Shown: positions 7,579-14,627 of the stretch, in pieces | Numbering within the stretch: the stretch's first letter is position 1 | Layout of the letters: each line of letters starts with the position of its first letter | Assembly: GCF_025567195.1 (NCBI RefSeq) | Contig: NZ_JAOQJF010000046.1 | Location: 1-17,868, forward strand | Length of the DNA stretch: 17,868 nt | From: Alitiscatomonas aceti | GTDB lineage: Bacteria; Bacillota; Clostridia; Lachnospirales; Lachnospiraceae | Reading direction: 5' to 3' | Translations under genes and position numbers: made by a program | The notes under the pieces: model-generated | Database searches by the model: none | What the model was told of the DNA's origin: nothing | What the model saw: the letters and a program-made list of their open reading frames with translations, nothing else

Positions 7579-7935
7579 ATGGAGCATCTGATCTGGATCC
7601 TCAGGGAGGGCAGGATCCCCTGCCTCTTCCATGAGCTTACAGGCTTTTATTGTCCGGGCTGCGGAGGCACCAGAGCCGTTCTGGCCCTGCTGGCCGGCCA
7701 TCCGGTCTTAAGCTTCCTGTACCATCCCCTGGTGCCCTACTGCGCCCTGGTGGCCCTGGTCTTTGCGGTTTCCTATGCCATATACTGGAAAACAAAAGAT
7801 CCCAGGTTCCGGCTGTACTTAAGCGATGCTTATGTACATGTGGGACTTGGGATCATTGTCGTTAATTTTCTTGTAAAAAACTATCTGCTGGCCGCAAAGG
7901 GCATCGATATCCTGGAACAGCTGCCGGGCTGGTAG
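7579..7935 (+). CDS. DUF2752 membrane protein
   Basis: A 118-aa small membrane protein. The N-terminal part carries the DUF2752 signature with C-P-x-C-G-x-T-R (GFYCPGCGGTRAVLALLAG, about 24-42), followed by three hydrophobic stretches (about 43-75 and 90-108). The function of the family is unknown; the CPGCG motif could bind metal. AGGAGG overlaps the hom stop codon, so it is probably the third gene of that operon, although no functional link to homoserine synthesis is known. Confidence 0.85.
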   Translation: MEHLIWILREGRIPCLFHELTGFYCPGCGGTRAVLALLAGHPVLSFLYHPLVPYCALVALVFAVSYAIYWKTKDPRFRLYLSDAYVHVGLGIIVVNFLVKNYLLAAKGIDILEQLPGW

Positions 7936-7975
7936 GCAGCAGGAGCCCGTCCGGATGCCTGGAGCCTCTCCGGGC

Positions 7976-8422
7976 CTACACCGTCGGCAGAGACTGGCCC
8001 TGCTGCTGTAACTGCTGCTCCAGCTGTTCCATGAACTCATTGATCAGAGCTGCATTGGCCGGATCCTTTACCAGGCTGGAAAGGGCCATAAAGTAGACGA
8101 ACTCGCCGATCCCTAACACCACGGCGATGACGCCCAGGACGATGCCAAAGATGGCGGTGGCGTAAAAGGGCTGTCCTCGTTTGGAGATGATGGCAAAGCA
8201 GACGGCCCCCACGCCCAGGATGATGGCCAGGGGAAAGGCAAAGCAGCAGAGGCAGAGGATCCCGAAGATCCCGCAGATCATGGAGACAGTGGCATAGCCG
8301 TTTCTGGGCCTGGGCTGGTCCTGCCTCATGGGATCCGGCGCTCCAGGACCGCCGGGGTACTGGTTCTGGCCGCCCGGCCCCTGTGTCCACTGTCCCTGGT
8401 TTCCGTTATTATAATCTGACAT
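7976..8422 (-). CDS. DUF4190 membrane protein
   Basis: A 148-aa protein. It has a Gly/Pro/Gln/Asn-rich hydrophilic N-terminus (1-40), then two membrane segments separated by a short basic turn (about 45-72 and 81-112) in the pattern of DUF4190 proteins (GYATVSMICGIFGIL...GVGAVCFAIISKRGQ...ATAIFGIVLGVIAVVLG). The tail is glutamine-rich (EQLEQQLQQQGQSL). No enzymatic role is known. GGAGG lies 8 nt upstream of the ATG. The gene converges on the DUF2752 gene with only 40 bp between them and is divergent from tex. Its transcript should begin near 8472 and would carry a perfect hairpin in the leader. Confidence 0.85.
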   Translation of the reverse strand: MSDYNNGNQGQWTQGPGGQNQYPGGPGAPDPMRQDQPRPRNGYATVSMICGIFGILCLCCFAFPLAIILGVGAVCFAIISKRGQPFYATAIFGIVLGVIAVVLGIGEFVYFMALSSLVKDPANAALINEFMEQLEQQLQQQGQSLPTV

Positions 8423-8445
8423 AAGATTTCCTCCGTGTGGTATAT

Positions 8446-8466
8446 TCCCGGAAGGAGCTTCCGGGA
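8446..8466 (-). other. Perfect 9-bp hairpin in the 5' leader of the DUF4190 gene
   Basis: TCCCGGAAG and CTTCCGGGA are perfectly complementary around a 3-nt loop. It falls between the predicted start of transcription and the ribosome site. There is no T-run on either strand, so it is not a simple terminator; RNA stability or a protein-binding site are alternatives. Confidence 0.6.
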
Positions 8467-8478
8467 TCGTCAGTCACC

Positions 8479-8507
8479 ATTTTATCATGAACAGTTCCTG
8501 TTGTCCA
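8479..8507 (-). promoter_or_regulatory. Promoter for the DUF4190 gene
   Basis: On the minus strand TGGACA (8507-8502), 17 bp, then TAAAAT (8484-8479) with an extended TGA before it. It lies about 57 bp upstream of the ATG at 8422. Confidence 0.6.
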
Positions 8508-8513
8508 TATGGG

Positions 8514-8550
8514 ATCCGGTCCCGGCCGCCTGCGCCGGACCGGATATTTT
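8514..8550 (+). terminator. Terminator-like hairpin between divergent promoters
   Basis: ATCCGGTCC (8514-8522) and GGACCGGAT (8537-8545) pair perfectly over 9 bp around a GC-rich 14-nt loop. ATTTT follows on the plus strand, immediately before the tex -35. No plus-strand gene ends upstream of it, so its role as a terminator is not obvious. Confidence 0.5.
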
Positions 8551-8553
8551 AAG

Positions 8554-8582
8554 TTGCACATCTCCTGCCTTTGAATTATAAT
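8554..8582 (+). promoter_or_regulatory. Promoter for tex
   Basis: TTGCAC (8554-8559), 17 bp, then a consensus TATAAT (8577-8582). The predicted start near 8589 leaves a leader of about 55 nt before the ATG at 8645. Confidence 0.75.
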
Positions 8583-8644
8583 AGTCCTTGAGCCCTGTCT
8601 GGGAAAAACAGCAGGCAGAGACTGTGATCATTAGGAGAGACAAC

Positions 8645-10789
8645 ATGGATATCATTGCATCACTGACCAGTGAACTGAACGTGGGCCGCGGACAGGTGGA
8701 AGCGGCCGTAAAGCTCATAGATGAAGGAAATACCATCCCGTTCATCGCCAGATACCGGAAGGAGGCCACCGGCTCCTTAAACGATGAGGTATTAAGGACC
8801 CTGGATGAACGGCTGCGATATCTCAGGGGACTGGAGGAAAAGAAGGCCCAGGTGATGGCCTCCATTGCCGATCAGGGAAAGCTGACCGGAGAGTTAAAAA
8901 AGAAGATCGGGGAAGCCCGGACCATGGTGGCGGTGGACGACCTTTATCTGCCCTACCGTCCCAAGAGAAAGACACGGGCCAGCATGGCCAGGGAACGGGG
9001 ACTGGAGCCCCTGGCAGACTGGATCGCCTCCCAGAACGCAGGAACCTCTCTGGAGGACGCGGCAAAGCCCTATGTTTCAGAGGAAAAGGGCGTGGATTCC
9101 GTAAAGACGGCCATTGCCGGGGCAAAGGATATCCTGGCCGAGCGGATCGCTGAGGATGCGGGATACCGCACCTGGGTCCGGGAGATCACCATGAACGAGG
9201 GAAGGATCGCTTCCGAGGTCCGCGGCGAGGAGGATCCGGAGTCCGTATACGAAAAATACTTTCACCACGAGGAACCGGCAAAGAGCTGTCCCGGCCACCG
9301 TGTCCTGGCCTTAAACCGGGGGGAAAAGGAGAAGATCCTGACGGTGAAGGTGGAAGCACCGGAGGAAAAGATCCTCCAGTATCTGGAGGCCCATGTGATC
9401 ACCGGGAAGGATCCGGTGACGTCTCCGGTCCTTAAAGAGGTGGTAAAGGACAGCTATGGCCGCCTTATGGCTCCGGCCATCGAGCGGGAGATCCGGAACG
9501 CTGTCACAGAAAAGGCAGAAAACGGAGCGTTCCAGGTGTTTAAAAAGACTTTGAACCAGCTTCTTATGGAGCCCCCCATCAGCGGCCAGGTGGTCCTGGG
9601 CTGGGATCCGGCTTTCCGTACCGGCTGCAAGCTGGCGGTGGTGGATCCCACCGGAAAGGTGCTGGATACGGTGGTCATCTATCCGACAGCGCCCCAGAAT
9701 AAGGTGGAGCAGGCGAAGAAGGTCTTAAAGGATCTGATCGAAAAATATCATGTTACGCTGATCTCTCTGGGAAACGGAACGGCGTCCCGGGAGTCAGAGC
9801 AGATCATCGCGGACTTTTTAAAGGAGATTCCCGAGGATGTGCGCTATGTGATCGTAAACGAGGCAGGGGCGTCGGTATATTCGGCCAGTAAGCTGGCCAC
9901 AGAGGAATTCCCTGGCTTTGACGTGGGACAGAGGAGCGCCGTTTCCATTGCCAGAAGGCTCCAGGACCCGCTGGCAGAGCTGGTGAAGATCGACCCCAAG
10001 TCCATCGGTGTCGGCCAGTACCAGCACGATCTGAACCAGAAGCGCCTGGACGAGGTGCTGGGCTCTGTGGTGGAGGATTGTGTAAACCGGGTGGGCGTGG
10101 ACTTAAATACTGCGTCTGTATCCCTGCTGGAGCACATTTCCGGCATATCCAGGACCATTGCAAAAAATATCGTGGCCTACCGGGAGGAAAACGGGGCCTT
10201 TACTGATCGGAAGCAGCTTTTAAAGGTTCCGAAGCTGGGGCCCAAGGCCTTTGAGCAGTGCGCCGGGTTCATGCGTATCTCGGGCGGCGCGGATCCTCTG
10301 GACGCCACCTCGGTCCATCCCGAGAGCTACCGGGCGGCCAGGGAGCTTCTGGAGCGTCTGGGCCTGGAGCTGGATCCTGCGGGCTTTAAGGGAATGACCG
10401 GTTTAGGGAGAAAGGTAAAGGACCGGAAGTCCATGGCAGAGGCACTGGGGATCGGTGAGATCACCCTGGACGATATTATCTCCGAGCTGGAAAAGCCGGC
10501 CCGGGATCCCAGAGAGGAGATGCCAAGGCCCATTCTGCGGACCGATGTGCTGGATATGAAGGACTTAAAGCCCGGCATGGTCCTGAAGGGAACGGTCCGG
10601 AACATCACAGATTTTGGAGCCTTTGTGGATATCGGCGTCCATCAGGACGGCCTTGTACATATATCTGAAATGTCAGAAAAATTCATCCGTCACCCCCTGG
10701 ATGCAGTCAGCATCGGGGACATCGTGGACGTGAAGGTCCTGGATGTGAATATGGCGAAGCGGCGGATCGCCCTCAGCATGAAGCTTTAA
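8645..10789 (+). CDS. tex: Tex/YhgF family RNA-binding transcription accessory protein
   Basis: A 714-aa cytoplasmic nucleic-acid-binding protein close in length to Bacillus YdcI. In order: the Tex N-terminal helical region with TIPFIARYRKEATGSLNDE (about 30-50); a YqgF/RNase H-like domain starting LGWDPAFRTGCKLAVVDPTGKV (about 315-440); helix-hairpin-helix repeats around HISGISRTIAKNIVAYREENG and KVPKLGPKAFEQCAG (about 490-560); and a C-terminal S1 domain (about 639-711) with GTVRNITDFGAFVDIG. The start at 8645 is preferred because AGGAGAG lies six bases upstream; the in-frame ATG at 8588 sits at the predicted transcription start. A MalY/PatB gene follows after 42 bp with no terminator. Confidence 0.95.
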   Translation: MDIIASLTSELNVGRGQVEAAVKLIDEGNTIPFIARYRKEATGSLNDEVLRTLDERLRYLRGLEEKKAQVMASIADQGKLTGELKKKIGEARTMVAVDDLYLPYRPKRKTRASMARERGLEPLADWIASQNAGTSLEDAAKPYVSEEKGVDSVKTAIAGAKDILAERIAEDAGYRTWVREITMNEGRIASEVRGEEDPESVYEKYFHHEEPAKSCPGHRVLALNRGEKEKILTVKVEAPEEKILQYLEAHVITGKDPVTSPVLKEVVKDSYGRLMAPAIEREIRNAVTEKAENGAFQVFKKTLNQLLMEPPISGQVVLGWDPAFRTGCKLAVVDPTGKVLDTVVIYPTAPQNKVEQAKKVLKDLIEKYHVTLISLGNGTASRESEQIIADFLKEIPEDVRYVIVNEAGASVYSASKLATEEFPGFDVGQRSAVSIARRLQDPLAELVKIDPKSIGVGQYQHDLNQKRLDEVLGSVVEDCVNRVGVDLNTASVSLLEHISGISRTIAKNIVAYREENGAFTDRKQLLKVPKLGPKAFEQCAGFMRISGGADPLDATSVHPESYRAARELLERLGLELDPAGFKGMTGLGRKVKDRKSMAEALGIGEITLDDIISELEKPARDPREEMPRPILRTDVLDMKDLKPGMVLKGTVRNITDFGAFVDIGVHQDGLVHISEMSEKFIRHPLDAVSIGDIVDVKVLDVNMAKRRIALSMKL

Positions 10790-10831
10790 TAACCTAAGGC
10801 TATAAACGAATATGGAATGGAGGAAGCAGAA

Positions 10832-12022
10832 ATGAAGTACAATTTTGATGAGATCATCGACCGGTCCGGAACTTCCGCAACAAAGATGGAGAGCCTTCCC
10901 AAGGGCTGTCCGGACGACGCCCTGCCGTTATGGGTGGCCGACATGGATTTTGCCTGCGCAGAGCCCATTTTAAAAGCCCTGCATGAGAGGATCGACAAAA
11001 AGATCTTCGGCTACACCATGTATGACACCGACGAGTGCCTGGGCGCAGTCCTGAACTGGTATAAAAAACGCTACGGCTGGGAAGAGCAGAAGGAAAACCT
11101 GTTTTTCTGCGGCGGCATCGTATCCGCTTACGCCGTGCTCTTAAACCTTCTGACAAAGGAAGGCGAGGGCGTGGTGATCCAGCGTCCCATTTATTATCCA
11201 TTTACCATGAAGGCCAACAGCAACGGCCGTCAGATCGTGGACAGCCCGCTGATCTACGCAGACGGGAACTATACCATCGATTTTGACGATCTGGATAAAA
11301 AGATGGCGGAGCCCAACAATAAGGTACTGGTATTCTGCAGCCCCCACAACCCGGCCGGCCGCGTATGGACCGAGGAGGAGATCCGGAAGGTCGTGGATAT
11401 CTGTAAAAAATACGATAAATGGATCATCTGCGACGAGATCCACTGCGACCTCTTACGCTGCGGCATGACCTTCCATCCGATCCTTAAGGTAGCGCCTGAT
11501 TACGCCGACCGGATCGCTGTCTGCACTGCGCCCAGCAAGACCTTTAACCTGGCAGGAATGAAGACATCCAATATCGTGATCCATAATAAAGAGCTCCAGG
11601 CTGCCTGGAAGGAGCTGATCGGAGGCAAGCTCTCCATGAACGGCGCAGGAACCCTGGGCCTCACTGCCATGATCGCCGCCTACAACGAGGGCGAGGAGTG
11701 GCTGGAGCAGTTAAAGGAATATCTGGACGGCAACTTTGCCTATATCGACGCCTTCCTGAAAGAACACCTTCCCAAGGCTCATATGGTTCCGTCGGAGGGA
11801 ACGTATTTGGCATGGATCGACTTCAACGGATATGTGGACGGCGATGCGGAGAAGTTAGAGGAGATCATGCAGAAAAAGGCCAGGGTGGCTCTGGATGAGG
11901 GCTATATCTTCGGCGATGCCGGAAGAGGCTTTGAGCGGATCAATATCGCTACGCCCAGAAGCGTGGTGGAGGACTGCATGGACCGGATCCTCAAGGCGTT
12001 TAAAGAAGAAAAGTTAGTATAA
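10832..12022 (+). CDS. MalY/PatB family PLP-dependent aminotransferase or cystathionine beta-lyase
   Basis: A 396-aa fold-type I pyridoxal-phosphate enzyme. The family markers are LPLWVADMDFACAEPI near the N-terminus, NPAGRVWTEEE, the CDEIHCDL aspartate that contacts the cofactor, and the Schiff-base lysine K236 in SKTFNLAGMKTSN. MalY/PatB proteins commonly cleave cystathionine or cysteine by beta-elimination, but aminotransferase activity also occurs and cannot be separated here. The ATG at 10832 is preferred because GGAGG lies 8 nt upstream; an alternative ATG at 10817 overlaps that ribosome site. Probably transcribed with tex. Confidence 0.9.
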   Translation: MKYNFDEIIDRSGTSATKMESLPKGCPDDALPLWVADMDFACAEPILKALHERIDKKIFGYTMYDTDECLGAVLNWYKKRYGWEEQKENLFFCGGIVSAYAVLLNLLTKEGEGVVIQRPIYYPFTMKANSNGRQIVDSPLIYADGNYTIDFDDLDKKMAEPNNKVLVFCSPHNPAGRVWTEEEIRKVVDICKKYDKWIICDEIHCDLLRCGMTFHPILKVAPDYADRIAVCTAPSKTFNLAGMKTSNIVIHNKELQAAWKELIGGKLSMNGAGTLGLTAMIAAYNEGEEWLEQLKEYLDGNFAYIDAFLKEHLPKAHMVPSEGTYLAWIDFNGYVDGDAEKLEEIMQKKARVALDEGYIFGDAGRGFERINIATPRSVVEDCMDRILKAFKEEKLV

Positions 12023-12036
12023 AGGAATCCTGCAAC

Positions 12037-12537
12037 ATGAAAATCAGTGTAACAATGACTGCCAGGGACCTGTTCCAGTTTTCCCTGTATAATTCTTACA
12101 GTGGATTTTCCGGGGCGTTCAACGTGATCTTTACGTTGGGCGCCCTGGCGATCCTTGCGGTCACCTGGAACTGGGAGACCATCAATGTGTACCAGAGGAT
12201 CCTTCTGGTATTCTGTGCCCTGATCTTTACGGTGGTGCAGCCTCTGATGCTGGACCGGAAGGCGAAGCAGCAGGCCGGGGCCATCGGTTTTTCCGCGCCC
12301 TTAAACCTGACCCTGGGAGACGAAAAGATCGACGTGGAAAAGGCCGGGATGACCGGAGAGCTTTTCTGGAACCAGGTATGGAAGGTAGTCCGCATTAAGA
12401 GCATGTACATCATCAAAACAGGCCCTGTCCACGGCTATCTGATCCCCAACCGCTCCATTGAGGGACGGGAGCAGGAGCTGGTGGAGATACTTAAAAAGAA
12501 TCTGCCGGAATCCAAACGGAAAGGACTGAGATCATGA
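12037..12537 (+). CDS. YcxB-like membrane protein
   Basis: A 166-aa protein with two adjacent membrane helices (about 30-45 and 53-73), followed by a soluble C-terminal domain. The sequence FSAPLNLTLGDEKIDVEKAGMTGELFWNQVWKVVRIKSMYII is typical of the YcxB-like domain, whose function is unknown. AAAGGA begins at the stop codon of the preceding gene, 10 nt before the ATG. The 3' end overlaps the tsaE start by four bases (ATGA), linking it translationally to the t6A genes. Confidence 0.8.
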   Translation: MKISVTMTARDLFQFSLYNSYSGFSGAFNVIFTLGALAILAVTWNWETINVYQRILLVFCALIFTVVQPLMLDRKAKQQAGAIGFSAPLNLTLGDEKIDVEKAGMTGELFWNQVWKVVRIKSMYIIKTGPVHGYLIPNRSIEGREQELVEILKKNLPESKRKGLRS

Positions 12538-12959
12538 TCGCAACGAGCTTTGGGCCGGAGGATACGTATGCCCTGGGAAAACGCCTGGGAGAGGCGGCGA
12601 AGGCCGGGGACGTATTCTGCTTAAACGGTGATCTGGGCGTGGGAAAGACAGTATTTACCCAGGGCTTTGCCTGCGGACTGGGGATCACAGAGCCGGTGAA
12701 CAGCCCTACCTTTACCATTGTCCAGGAGTATGACGGAGGACGGCTCCCACTGTATCATTTTGACGTATACCGCATCGGCGATGTCAGCGAAATGGACGAG
12801 GTGGGCTATGAGGACTATTTTTATGGAGGCGGGGTCACGCTCATCGAGTGGTCCAGACTGATCAGCGAGATCCTTCCGCCCCATGTGACAGAGGTGACCA
12901 TTGAAAAGGACTTGTCCCAGGGCTTTGATTACAGAAAGATCACGGTGGAGGAGACATAA
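12534..12959 (+). CDS. tsaE: tRNA t6A biosynthesis ATPase TsaE
   Basis: A 141-aa P-loop ATPase that drives turnover of the TsaB-TsaD complex in threonylcarbamoyl-adenosine (t6A37) synthesis. The Walker A motif GDLGVGKT is at residues 32-39, followed by the TsaE-specific NSPTFTIVQEY, LYHFDVYRI and the Walker B-like GVTLIEWSRL. The start overlaps the preceding TGA and has AAAGGA upstream. It is followed directly by tsaB, whose ATG begins at the base after the TAA. Confidence 0.95.
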   Translation: MIATSFGPEDTYALGKRLGEAAKAGDVFCLNGDLGVGKTVFTQGFACGLGITEPVNSPTFTIVQEYDGGRLPLYHFDVYRIGDVSEMDEVGYEDYFYGGGVTLIEWSRLISEILPPHVTEVTIEKDLSQGFDYRKITVEET

Positions 12960-13673
12960 ATGCGGATTTTAGGGATCGAAAGCTCGTCCCTGGTGGCCTC
13001 TGTGGCCATCGTGGAGGACGATATCACCATGGCGGAGTTTACCGCCGATTTTAAGAAGACTCATTCCCAGACCCTGCTTCCTATGATCGACGACATGGTA
13101 AAGCTTCTGGGGATCGAGCTGTCCACAGTGGACGCCATTGCGGTTTCCGGCGGCCCGGGTTCCTTTACGGGCTTAAGGATCGGTTCAGCCACGGCCAAGG
13201 GGCTGGGGCTGGCTCTTGATAAGCCGCTGATCCATGTGCCGACCCTGGACGCCACAGCCTACAACCTGTACGGGGCCGGCGCTCTGATCTGCCCTATCAT
13301 GGATGCCAGGAGAAACCAGGTCTATACGGGGGTCTACCGGTTCCGGGAAGAATTTGAGATCCTCCGGGAACAGGACGCCATGGACATGGGAGAGCTTCTG
13401 GAGGTGTTAAACGGCCTGGGAGAGCCGGTGATCTTCCTGGGAGACGGAGTGCCTGTTTTTAAAGGCCAGATCAGGGAAAGGCTCACAGTTCCGTTTTCCT
13501 TTGCTCCGGCCCATGTGAACCGCCAGAGAGCCGCCGCCGTAGCGGCCCTGGGCGCCCGTTATTTTGCGGAAGGGAAAATGGAAAGCTCCGATGACCACAG
13601 GCCGGACTACCTGAGAAAATCCCAGGCGGAGCGGGAGAGAGAAGAGAGAGAAGCAAAGGAAGGCGGACGGTAG
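12960..13673 (+). CDS. tsaB: tRNA t6A biosynthesis subunit TsaB
   Basis: A 237-aa ASKHA-fold scaffold that partners TsaD. It begins MRILGIESSS and carries SGGPGSFTGLRIGSATAKGLGLA (about 63-85) and the MDARRNQVYTGVY motif. GGAGGAG lies seven bases before the ATG, inside the end of tsaE. The C-terminus is rich in Glu and Arg (AEREREEREAKEGGR), slightly longer than a minimal TsaB. The RimI-type acetyltransferase starts two bases after its stop codon. Confidence 0.94.
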   Translation: MRILGIESSSLVASVAIVEDDITMAEFTADFKKTHSQTLLPMIDDMVKLLGIELSTVDAIAVSGGPGSFTGLRIGSATAKGLGLALDKPLIHVPTLDATAYNLYGAGALICPIMDARRNQVYTGVYRFREEFEILREQDAMDMGELLEVLNGLGEPVIFLGDGVPVFKGQIRERLTVPFSFAPAHVNRQRAAAVAALGARYFAEGKMESSDDHRPDYLRKSQAEREREEREAKEGGR

Positions 13674-13675
13674 TT

Positions 13676-14149
13676 ATGGAAAACATCGTCCCTTTCCTGG
13701 TGCGTGCCATGACAGAAAGCGATGTGGCGGCAGTCCGGCAGCTGGAGACTGCCAGTTTTTCGGATCCATGGACAGAAAGGCTCCTCCTGGAGACGCTCCA
13801 GTGTCCCTATGATGAATCCTGGGTCCTCACTGGAAGCCGGGGAGAGGTCTGCGGTTATATAAACCTGCGGTTCCTGGGAGATGAAGGAGAGCTTATGAGG
13901 ATCGCCGTGGCCCCGGGTCTCCGGGGGCAGGGGCTTTCCCGGAGGCTCATGGACCGGATGGTAAGCTCTGCCCGGGAAAAGGGCGCGCGGGATCTGACCC
14001 TGGAGGTGCGGTCCGGCAATGAAACGGCTATAAACCTGTATAAAGCCTATGGTTTTAAAAGGGAGGCTGTGCGCAGGGGATATTATCGGGATCCGAAAGA
14101 GGATGCCTGGATCATGTGGCTCCGTTCCCTGCCAGGAACTCCCTCTTAA
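13676..14149 (+). CDS. rimI: RimI-type GNAT N-acetyltransferase
   Basis: A 157-aa GNAT acetyltransferase. The N-terminal MTESDVAAVRQLE, ASFSDPWTERLL, the acetyl-CoA loop VAPGLRGQGLSRRLMDRMV (about 78-96) and the C-terminal VRSGNETAINLYKAYGFKREAVRRGYY are the usual RimI features. RimI acetylates the N-terminal alanine of ribosomal protein S18 in E. coli; in Firmicutes the target is less certain. The position directly after tsaE-tsaB is the standard arrangement. Confidence 0.92.
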   Translation: MENIVPFLVRAMTESDVAAVRQLETASFSDPWTERLLLETLQCPYDESWVLTGSRGEVCGYINLRFLGDEGELMRIAVAPGLRGQGLSRRLMDRMVSSAREKGARDLTLEVRSGNETAINLYKAYGFKREAVRRGYYRDPKEDAWIMWLRSLPGTPS

Positions 14150-14167
14150 ATTCCGGATTTTTTCCGC

Positions 14168-14173
14168 TATAAT
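14168..14173 (+). promoter_or_regulatory. Candidate promoter -10 for the 80-aa zinc-ribbon-like gene
   Basis: A consensus TATAAT lies 67 bp upstream of the ATG at 14240. The matching -35 (CTTAAA at 14145-14150, 17 bp spacing) is poor, so this may need an activator or be incidental. Confidence 0.4.
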
Positions 14174-14239
14174 GTAGGGGTATCCGGGCCGTAAGCCGGC
14201 CGCGGAGGAGATTACAGGAAGCGGAAAGGTGAGGATTAC

Positions 14240-14482
14240 ATGAGAAAGTACGGGAAAACAGGGAAGCTGGAGACAGTGATCTGCAATATGTGCGGAAAAA
14301 AGATCGTCGTTAAAGATGGGATCGTCCGGGAAGGGGCGGCTGCGTTCGACCACGCGTGGGATTATTTTTCAGAAAAAGACGGAGAGGTCCATCATTTCGA
14401 TCTATGCGAATCGTGCTACGATGAGCTGGTGGGCGGGTTCCAGATCCCGGTGGACGTGGAGGAGCAGACAGAGCTTCTTTAG
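14240..14482 (+). CDS. Small two-CxxC (zinc-ribbon-like) protein of unknown function
   Basis: An 80-aa protein with two cysteine pairs, CNMC (about 17-20) and CESC (about 56-59), 36 residues apart, plus a histidine-rich stretch GEVHHFDL just before the second pair. This spacing suggests a single zinc site. The tail GGFQIPVDVEEQTELL is acidic. The ribosome site AGGTGAGG and codon use like the neighbours support a real gene. I do not recognise a named family. It stands alone with its own candidate promoter between rimI and the RNase Z-like gene; a hairpin follows it. Confidence 0.78.
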   Translation: MRKYGKTGKLETVICNMCGKKIVVKDGIVREGAAAFDHAWDYFSEKDGEVHHFDLCESCYDELVGGFQIPVDVEEQTELL

Positions 14483-14503
14483 AAAATATGCAGGAATGTA
14501 CAG

Positions 14504-14540
14504 GAGGGCGCAGGTAAAATCATATTTTTACCGCGCCCTC
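14504..14540. other. Long bulged hairpin downstream of the zinc-ribbon-like gene
   Basis: GAGGGCGC (14504-14511) pairs with GCGCCCTC (14533-14540), and GGTAAAA pairs with TTTTACC inside, with a single bulged A at 14512. That makes 15 base pairs with a 6-nt loop. No clean T-run follows on the plus strand (TCTTGCG), so it could be a weak terminator or a structured 3' end for the upstream mRNA. Confidence 0.6.
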
Positions 14541-14542
14541 TC

Positions 14543-14572
14543 TTGCGTCCCTGCGGCGGTTTGTGATATGAT
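14543..14572 (+). promoter_or_regulatory. Promoter for the RNase Z-like gene and tsaD
   Basis: TTGCGT (14543-14548), 18 bp, then TATGAT (14567-14572) preceded by TGA (extended -10). It lies about 55 bp before the ATG at 14628. Confidence 0.55.
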
Positions 14573-14627
14573 TCGTAGGAGCATATAAGGACTGAAAGAA
14601 ACTGGTTTAGGAAATGAGGAATTTAGA

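Noticed and set aside
7936..7975. Possible terminator between the convergent DUF2752 and DUF4190 genes
   Set aside because: GC-rich partial complementarity is present but there is no stable uninterrupted stem and no T-run on either strand.
13607..14353. 248-aa minus-strand frame across rimI and the 80-aa gene
   Set aside because: It covers two supported plus-strand genes and their intergenic gap; composition is proline- and histidine-rich as in antisense frames of GC-rich genes.
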